Assembly: GCA_038231615.1 (NCBI GenBank) | Contig: JBBRLA010000401.1 | Location: 1 to 7,917, forward strand | Source: JBBRLA01 sp038231615 | GTDB lineage: Bacteria; Myxococcota_A; Polyangia; Palsa-1104; JAEUJZ01 | Length of the DNA stretch: 7,917 nt | Reading direction: 5' to 3' | Part shown: piece after piece, positions 1-4,876 of the stretch | How positions within the stretch are numbered: the stretch's first letter is position 1 | How the letters are laid out: each line of letters begins with the position of its first letter | Position numbers and translations under genes: made by a program | The notes under the pieces: generated by a model | The model's input: only the letters and a program-made list of their open reading frames with translations | What the model was told of the DNA's origin: nothing | Databases searched by the model: none

Positions 1-206
1 ACCTCGCCAACCGGGTGCTGGTCGGTCTTGGGGAAGTGATGTTCCCGGTCCAGGCGGGCGGCGGGGCACGGGGGCTGGTGCGGCGGATGCGGGCCGGGGC
101 GCGGGCGCTTTGGGGGGACTCGCCGGAGATGCCGGCGGTGGCGCTGGACCCGATGGATCCGGAAGAAACGAAGCGCCGGCCCCGGCGCCCGGGGGCCAGG
201 AACTGA
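1..206 (+). CDS. 3' end of an unrecognised protein (partial)
   Basis: An open frame enters from the left edge (first full codon at base 3) and ends with TGA at 204-206, so only about 67 C-terminal residues are visible. Codon third positions are almost all G or C and glycine is mostly GGG, as in the next gene, which supports real coding. The visible part is rich in Gly, Ala and Arg. It has a mildly hydrophobic start (LANRVLVGLGEVMFPV), a short acidic Pro/Met stretch (DSPEMPAVALDPMDPEE) and a strongly basic end (TKRRPRRPGARN). There is no obvious membrane segment or motif. I do not recognise the family and assign no function. The next gene begins 53 bases downstream on the same strand, so the two may be co-transcribed. 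Confidence 0.55.
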   Translation, partial: LANRVLVGLGEVMFPVQAGGGARGLVRRMRAGARALWGDSPEMPAVALDPMDPEETKRRPRRPGARN

Positions 207-211
207 TGGGG

Positions 212-237
212 ACCGCGAGGCTGTAACGGGTCGCGGT
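212..237 (+). other. Stem-loop between partial gene and transporter
   Basis: ACCGCGA at 212-218 pairs perfectly with TCGCGGT at 231-237 around a 12-base loop, inside the 53-base gap between the first stop and the transporter start. No run of T follows, so it does not look like a classical Rho-independent terminator. It could be a weak attenuating hairpin in the leader of the transporter gene, or chance in GC-rich DNA. Confidence 0.25.
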
Positions 238-259
238 TGCATGTCATGATGGGCCGGAC

Positions 260-1522
260 GTGCCCGACGATATCTCGGCCCACAAAAATCAGCGCGACTT
301 CGCCCGGCAGACGCTGATCCTGCTGACGCTGCTGAACTTCTTCAACTACGTGGACCGGCAAGGGGTGTACGCCCTGTTCCCGCTGATTCGCGGCGACTTC
401 TCGCTGAACGACCGTCAGCTGGGCATGGTGGCCACCTCGTGCCTGCTGGTGCTGGCCCTGGTGGCAGTGCCCGGGGGCTGGCTGGCCGACCGGGTCGGGG
501 CGCGGCTGGTGATCAGCCTGGGGGCGCTGTTCTGGAGCTGCGCCAGCGCCGCGTCGTCCACGGCACGCTCGTTTCGGACGCTGCTTCTGACCCGGGCCGC
601 GGTGGGGGTCGGCGAGGCGGCCTACGAGCCGGCGGCCAACGCCACGCTCTGCGCCCTGTATCCGCAGAGCAAGTCCCAGGTGCTGGCGATCTTCAACCTG
701 GGCACGGCCTTCGGCATTGCCGGGGGCATGGCCCTGGCCGGGTATCTGGGGATGCGCGTGGGCTGGCGCTATACCATCCTTTTGGTCTGCCTGCCAGGGT
801 TCGCCCTCTCGGCCATCGCCTGGAACCGGCTGGCCGGGCTGCCCCGTCCCAGCCCCGAGAAGCAGCCCACCCTGCGCGAGCTTTTCACGGTGCGTTCGGC
901 GACGCTGCTTTTGGTGCTCCTGGGGGGCACGGTGGCGGCGTTCACCGCCGGGGGGCTGATGGCGTGGATGCCGATGTTCGTGGTGCGCTACCACGGCTTC
1001 TCGGTGGCCCAGGGGGGGCTTTTCCTGGGGCTGCTGTCCATCGCCTGCGGGGCGGCGGGGGCATTGTCCGGGGGATTTTTGGGCGACCGGCTGGAGGCGC
1101 GACGGCCGGGGGGGCGCTGCATCGCGGTGGCGGTGGCCTTTGCCTGGGTGATGCCGATCGGCCTTTGCGGGACGCTGACCACGTCGCGGGGGTGGTTCAT
1201 GGGGCTGTGCGGGATGACCATCTTCGGGATGGCGTTCTATGCCGGCCCGATCATCGCCATCATCGACGACGTGGTGCCCCGGCGCTTCGCGGCGACGGCG
1301 CAGGCGGCGTTCCTTCTGGTCAGCCATCTTTTCGGCGACACCTTCGCGCCCACGGCGGTGGGGGCGCTGGCCGATCGCATCGGCGGGGCAGGGGGGCTGC
1401 GGAAGGCAGTGCTGCTGCCGGTGTTCGCGATCCTCATCGCGGCGGTGGCCTTCGGGCTGGCCTCGTTGTTCCACCCGCGAGACTCCGCAAGGGCCCGCGC
1501 GGCAGACGGGGCGGCGGCGTAG
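260..1522 (+). CDS. Spinster-type major facilitator transporter
   Basis: A 420-residue polytopic inner-membrane protein of the major facilitator superfamily, with about 12 hydrophobic segments in two halves. The first segment carries NYVDRQ (residues 29-34). The loop 2-3 signature GGWLADRVGARLVI is at 72-85, a weaker copy GGFLGDRLEA opens the second half at 271-280, and RAAVGVGEAAYEP (112-124) is the segment-4 motif typical of the Spinster (Spns) branch. Asp32, Arg33, Arg112 and Glu119 are the likely coupling residues by analogy with that family. Animal Spns proteins export lysophospholipids or sphingosine-1-phosphate; substrates of bacterial members are mostly unknown, so none is assigned. 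The start is GTG at 260: the frame is open back only to a TAA at 224 and has no ATG in between. No good Shine-Dalgarno site precedes it. Glycine is GGG in about two-thirds of cases, unlike the following gene. Confidence 0.9.
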   Translation: MPDDISAHKNQRDFARQTLILLTLLNFFNYVDRQGVYALFPLIRGDFSLNDRQLGMVATSCLLVLALVAVPGGWLADRVGARLVISLGALFWSCASAASSTARSFRTLLLTRAAVGVGEAAYEPAANATLCALYPQSKSQVLAIFNLGTAFGIAGGMALAGYLGMRVGWRYTILLVCLPGFALSAIAWNRLAGLPRPSPEKQPTLRELFTVRSATLLLVLLGGTVAAFTAGGLMAWMPMFVVRYHGFSVAQGGLFLGLLSIACGAAGALSGGFLGDRLEARRPGGRCIAVAVAFAWVMPIGLCGTLTTSRGWFMGLCGMTIFGMAFYAGPIIAIIDDVVPRRFAATAQAAFLLVSHLFGDTFAPTAVGALADRIGGAGGLRKAVLLPVFAILIAAVAFGLASLFHPRDSARARAADGAAA

Positions 1523-1523
1523 C

Positions 1524-1585
1524 GCATGTTTTATTGTGAAAAGGATGAAGGTTTCCCGGGCTGCCCCCCATAGTTCACATAGACT
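1524..1585 (+). promoter_or_regulatory. AT-richer leader, possible promoter region
   Basis: The 79-base gap between the transporter stop and the lipoprotein start is noticeably richer in A and T than anything nearby (for example TGTTTTATTGTGAAAAGG at 1527-1544). It contains a CATAG direct repeat at 1569-1573 and 1578-1582. That suits a promoter for the lipoprotein gene. However, no pair of boxes at standard spacing could be picked out: TTGTGA at 1534-1539 has no good -10 partner. The call rests on composition and position only. Confidence 0.25.
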
Positions 1586-1589
1586 AACC

Positions 1590-1596
1590 AAGGAGG
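1590..1596 (+). promoter_or_regulatory. Ribosome binding site of the lipoprotein gene
   Basis: AAGGAGG lies five bases before the ATG at 1602. It is the best Shine-Dalgarno match in the window. It fixes the lipoprotein start there rather than at in-frame upstream codons inside the transporter gene. Confidence 0.85.
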
Positions 1597-1601
1597 CTGC
1601 C

Positions 1602-2999
1602 ATGAACCGCCGCTCGCACCGCTTGCTTTGGGCCGGCCTGTCCCTCGCCTTTTCCGCCTGCCTGTCCGGCCCCGATGTATCCGCGCCCGCTCCCCCGGTA
1701 AAGGACCCGCCGGCCAAGCCCACCCCCATCGATCCGGCCGCCCTGCCGCAGGCGGCCTACAGCGCCGCCAAGGAGGGCTTCGTGGTCCACGAGTGGGGCA
1801 CCCTGACCTCGGTGGTCGGCAGCGACGGCATGCTCCTCCCCGGCCTGCATCACGAGGAAGAGGACCTGCCGGCCTTTGTCGCCGATCGCCTGGCGCAGGC
1901 CAAGGCCGATCCCAGCATCGTTTTGGACCCCACCCACCAGAAGATGGAGACCCCGGTCACCTATTTCTACTCCCCGATGCAAAGGACAGTGAACGTCCAG
2001 GTGGGCTTCCCGAATGGCCTTTTGACCCAGTGGTATCCCTACGTCAAGAGCCTGTACCCGCCGCTTTACACCATTGGCGGCAGGGTGGTGGATCGCTTCC
2101 CGCAGGCCCCCGAGGAGATCCCGCAAAACTGCCAGCCCTTCTTCCCGGCGTCGTTTGGCGGCGGCAGCCTGGATTGGGGCGCGGTGCAGGTGCAGTCTCC
2201 CGAAAGCCCCTCGGACCTCCCCGGTCCGCTGGGCAACACCACCTGGGGCTTTGCCCGTCACACCGCCGCCAACCCGGTGCGGGTGACCAGCGCCGCCGGG
2301 GATCAGGTGGAGAAATTCCTTTTCTATCGGGGCCTGGGCAACTTCGACCTGCCCCTGCACGCCCGCATGGACAGCCAGGGAACGACCTTCAGCAACAGCG
2401 ATGCCGGGGCCACCATGGGTGGGCTCTTCCTGATGAACGTCACCGCCGACCACGCCGCCTTCCAGGAACTTGGCGACCTGGGACCGGAAAAGGACCTGAG
2501 CACAATCGTGCCCATCCCTTCGATGGCCCATGGGGACTTCGTAGTGGCCCTGAAGACCAAACTCGCCGCGCGGCTGATAAAGGATGGCCTGTATACAGAC
2601 GAGGCGGTGGCCATGGTGGACACCTGGGAGCGGGCTTACTTCCTGACCCCCGGGGTGCGGCTGCTTTATCTATTGCCCCAGGTCCACACCGACCGCGTCA
2701 TCCCGCTGACCATCAATCCGGCGCCGGCCCGGGTCTCGCGCACCATGGTGATCCGCATGGAGCTGCTCTCGCCGGCCTACGAGAGCACCCTGTCCGGCTG
2801 GCTGACCCAGCTTGCCAGCGACACCCCTTCGGTACACGAGGGGGCCCGGCAGAACTTCCTTTCCCTGGGCCGTTTCGCCGAGCCCCACCTGAGCCGCGCG
2901 GTGGCCCTGTCTACCGCCAAGGTCGAACTGGCCGCCGGGGCGGTGCTGCTGACCGAGGTCCGCGCCCACAAACGCTGGGCCCCCCTGGCAGTGGAGTAG
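1602..2999 (+). CDS. Exported lipoprotein, uncharacterised HEWGT family
   Basis: A 465-residue protein with a lipoprotein signal: basic start (MNRRSHR), hydrophobic core, and a lipobox-like FSAC with Cys20 as the expected lipidated residue. Residue +2 is Leu rather than Asp, which fits outer-membrane sorting under the Enterobacteria rule. A Pro-rich linker (about 24-50) follows. The mature domain opens with HEWGTLTSVVGSDG (63-76). Further conserved-looking blocks are METPVTYFYS (115-124), EKFLFYRGLGNFDLPL (237-252), and a C-terminal stretch (about 329-392) with MVDTWERAYF and LPLTINPAP-like features. I recall proteins with this HEWGTxTS opening as hypothetical proteins in myxobacteria, Planctomycetes and Verrucomicrobia; I know of no assigned function and see no enzyme motif I can name. 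Codons are C-ending (23 of 34 glycines GGC), unlike the upstream transporter, and it has its own strong ribosome binding site, so independent expression is plausible. Confidence 0.85.
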   Translation: MNRRSHRLLWAGLSLAFSACLSGPDVSAPAPPVKDPPAKPTPIDPAALPQAAYSAAKEGFVVHEWGTLTSVVGSDGMLLPGLHHEEEDLPAFVADRLAQAKADPSIVLDPTHQKMETPVTYFYSPMQRTVNVQVGFPNGLLTQWYPYVKSLYPPLYTIGGRVVDRFPQAPEEIPQNCQPFFPASFGGGSLDWGAVQVQSPESPSDLPGPLGNTTWGFARHTAANPVRVTSAAGDQVEKFLFYRGLGNFDLPLHARMDSQGTTFSNSDAGATMGGLFLMNVTADHAAFQELGDLGPEKDLSTIVPIPSMAHGDFVVALKTKLAARLIKDGLYTDEAVAMVDTWERAYFLTPGVRLLYLLPQVHTDRVIPLTINPAPARVSRTMVIRMELLSPAYESTLSGWLTQLASDTPSVHEGARQNFLSLGRFAEPHLSRAVALSTAKVELAAGAVLLTEVRAHKRWAPLAVE

Positions 3000-3038
3000 G
3001 GGGCAATGTAAGCTGGACGACCCGACCTTCACCTTCTT

Positions 3039-3644
3039 CTATTTAGTGCGGCGGCGAAGGTTGGTGCGCTGCCAAAGCCCGGCCAGGGTGCCGGCGAAAA
3101 GCCCGCCCAGGTGCGCGGCATTGTCCCCCTGATACAGCGCCCCAAAGATCAGCAGGCCGGCCGCCCACAGCAGGGCGAGGAGCTTCCCCCGCAAGGAGAA
3201 CCCCCCCACGAAGAACCCGGTGGCCAGCAGCGCCAGCACCGCGCCCGAGGCCCCCACGCAGATCGTCGAAGTGTGCCGGTACCACACCACGCCCAGAAGA
3301 GACCCCAAAAGGCCGCCCAGCGCAAACACGAGAAGCAGCCTGAATCCGCCCATTGCCAATTCCAGACCCGGCCCAGGCAGCCGGCCCGGCCCCCCGCAGA
3401 AGAAGAGCACCAGCCCCACGTTCACCAGGAGGTGCTGCAGGTCGACGTGCAAGAGGGGCGCCGCTAAGAGGCGCCACAGGTCGTCGGGCCAGGCCGCGGG
3501 GGTGACCAGGGCGCCGAAGGCCACCAGGGTCTCGGGCAAAAGGCGCAGCGGGCCGACGCCGCCATGGGCCTGGATTTGCGCCGCGGTCAGATACAGGGCG
3601 CACAGGATCACCGAGAGGAGGAATGTCGCGGGTCGTCGTGCCAT
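3039..3644 (-). CDS. Rhomboid-family intramembrane serine protease
   Basis: A 201-residue membrane protein with six hydrophobic segments, the size of a minimal bacterial rhomboid core. Seen directly: WR (57-58) in the first loop; LLHVDLQHLLVN (64-75), giving the HxxxN motif with His71 and Asn75 that stabilises the oxyanion, and His66 at the position of GlpG His145; the GASG nucleophile motif with Ser133; and NAAHLGGLFAG with catalytic His178 in the last segment. The Ser-His dyad is intact, so an active protease cleaving transmembrane helices in the inner membrane is expected. The substrate is unknown. The start ATG (3644-3642) overlaps the stop of the upstream transporter as TGATG, the usual arrangement for coupled translation, which supports this start. 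The open frame extends much further upstream, but only as an out-of-frame shadow of the transporter and uvrC. It is the last gene of the uvrC transcript; 39 bases separate its stop from that of the convergent lipoprotein gene. Confidence 0.92.
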   Translation of the reverse strand: MARRPATFLLSVILCALYLTAAQIQAHGGVGPLRLLPETLVAFGALVTPAAWPDDLWRLLAAPLLHVDLQHLLVNVGLVLFFCGGPGRLPGPGLELAMGGFRLLLVFALGGLLGSLLGVVWYRHTSTICVGASGAVLALLATGFFVGGFSLRGKLLALLWAAGLLIFGALYQGDNAAHLGGLFAGTLAGLWQRTNLRRRTK

Positions 3645-4876
3645 CAGGAATGGGCCGGGGCGGACCCCTTCCCGGACTTGCTCTCGGGCACGGTCAGGAG
3701 CACCAGTGCCGCCGCCGCGGCGAAGGCAGCCCCGGCGGAGAACGCCCACAGCGGCCCCCCGTGAGGGCCGCGGGCCTGGCCCAGCGTATACAGCTCGGAG
3801 CAAAGCAGGCTCGCCGGCAGGGCGCAGGCACCGATGATGCCGCTGTACCAGCCGAAGGCGCGCCCGCGGGATGTCGCCGGGGCCAGGTCCGCCACCATGG
3901 CGCTGGCGGCGCCTTCGGTCATGGCGTAGTAGAAGCTGTAGGCAGCGAAGAGGATCCACACCGAACGCGGGCTGTGCAAGAAGGCGAAGCCCAGGTAGAC
4001 CGCGGCGTAAACCGCCCATCCTGTCAAAATCACCCGCCTGCGTCCGATGCGGTCGGACAGGGACCCCAGGGGCGTGTTGAACACCGCCTTGATGCCGTTG
4101 TGGAGCATCCACAGGAGGGGCACGTGGGCCGCCGATAACCCCGCGTCCCGGGCCCACAGGATGAGGAAGGTGTCGGAGGAGTTGCCCAGGGAGAAGAAAC
4201 CCAGGGCCAGGTAGTAGCGGCGCAGACCGGCGGGCAGGGGCGCCGCATCGGTGGCAGGGTCGGGGGAAGCCGGGGTCGGCGAGACCTGCGGGGCGGGGGC
4301 CGCGCGGGGGCGCTCCTTCACCAGGAAGATCAGGATGAGGACGGCCACCGCACCGGGGATGGCGGCCAGAAGGAAGACCCGGCGCAGGGGCAACCCCCAT
4401 TCGATCAGCCCGAAGGCGAGGAGCGGCCCGAGGACGGCGCCGGCGTTGTCCATGGCCCGCTGTACGCCGTAGGCCCGGCCGCGTAATTCTTTGGGGGTGA
4501 CATCGGCCACGAGGGCGTCGCGGGGGCTGCCGCGCACGCCCTTGCCCAGGCGGTCGCCGATGCGAATGCAGAAAACCGTGCCGGCGCCGTGGGAGAACGC
4601 GATGAGGGGCCGCAGGACGGCGGCCAGGCCATAGCCGAAGAGCATCAGCGGCTTGCGCCGGCGCCAGCGGTCGGAAAGGCCGCCGGCAAAGATCTTGAGC
4701 AGGGCAGCGGTGCTTCCGGCTGCGCCCTCGATGATGCCCAGGGATATCACGCTGGCGCCGAGCACGGTGGTCAAGAAGACCGGCAAGAGCGGGTAGATCA
4801 TCTCGCTGGAAGCATCGGTGAAGAAACTGACCGCCCCGAGCCAGAAGACGGTCATGCTGATCGCGGGGCGTTTCAT
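3644..4876 (-). CDS. Major facilitator transporter (MJ1317-like)
   Basis: A 410-residue inner-membrane transporter of the major facilitator superfamily, about 12 segments in two halves. The opening SFFTDASSEMIYPLLPVFL (17-35), the loop 2-3 signature GGLSDRWRRRKPL (65-77), DRLGKGVRGSPRDALVAD (108-125) and the second-half copy GSLSDRIGRRRVI (271-283) match the branch often annotated as MJ1317-like, usually described only as putative drug or metabolite efflux proteins. A Pro/Ala-rich cytoplasmic loop (about 187-216) joins the halves. The substrate cannot be read from sequence. The start ATG overlaps the uvrC stop as ATGA (4876-4873) and its own TGA overlaps the rhomboid ATG, so it sits in the middle of a tightly coupled three-gene set. 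No strong Shine-Dalgarno site stands at the usual distance (a GGAG lies about 13 bases upstream), consistent with ribosomes arriving from uvrC. Confidence 0.9.
   Translation of the reverse strand: MKRPAISMTVFWLGAVSFFTDASSEMIYPLLPVFLTTVLGASVISLGIIEGAAGSTAALLKIFAGGLSDRWRRRKPLMLFGYGLAAVLRPLIAFSHGAGTVFCIRIGDRLGKGVRGSPRDALVADVTPKELRGRAYGVQRAMDNAGAVLGPLLAFGLIEWGLPLRRVFLLAAIPGAVAVLILIFLVKERPRAAPAPQVSPTPASPDPATDAAPLPAGLRRYYLALGFFSLGNSSDTFLILWARDAGLSAAHVPLLWMLHNGIKAVFNTPLGSLSDRIGRRRVILTGWAVYAAVYLGFAFLHSPRSVWILFAAYSFYYAMTEGAASAMVADLAPATSRGRAFGWYSGIIGACALPASLLCSELYTLGQARGPHGGPLWAFSAGAAFAAAAALVLLTVPESKSGKGSAPAHS

Noticed and set aside
439..1539. Out-of-frame 366-residue open frame within the Spinster-type transporter gene
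   Set aside because: Gly/Arg/Ala-rich frame-shifted reading of the transporter, with no hydrophobic segments or motifs of its own.
1239..1601. Longer lipoprotein reading frame starting inside the transporter gene
   Set aside because: The upstream part overlaps the transporter in another frame and is Arg/Ser-rich shadow sequence; the strong ribosome site and signal peptide place the start at 1602.
1584..2531. Minus-strand 315-residue open frame opposite the lipoprotein gene
   Set aside because: Low-complexity Gly/His/Val-rich antisense shadow; the plus-strand gene has a signal peptide, ribosome site and conserved motifs.
3000..3061. Terminator between the convergent lipoprotein and rhomboid genes
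   Set aside because: Only a short ACCTTC (3025-3030 or 3031-3036) with GAAGGT (3056-3061) pairing was seen, partly within the rhomboid coding region and without a proper T tract for either strand.
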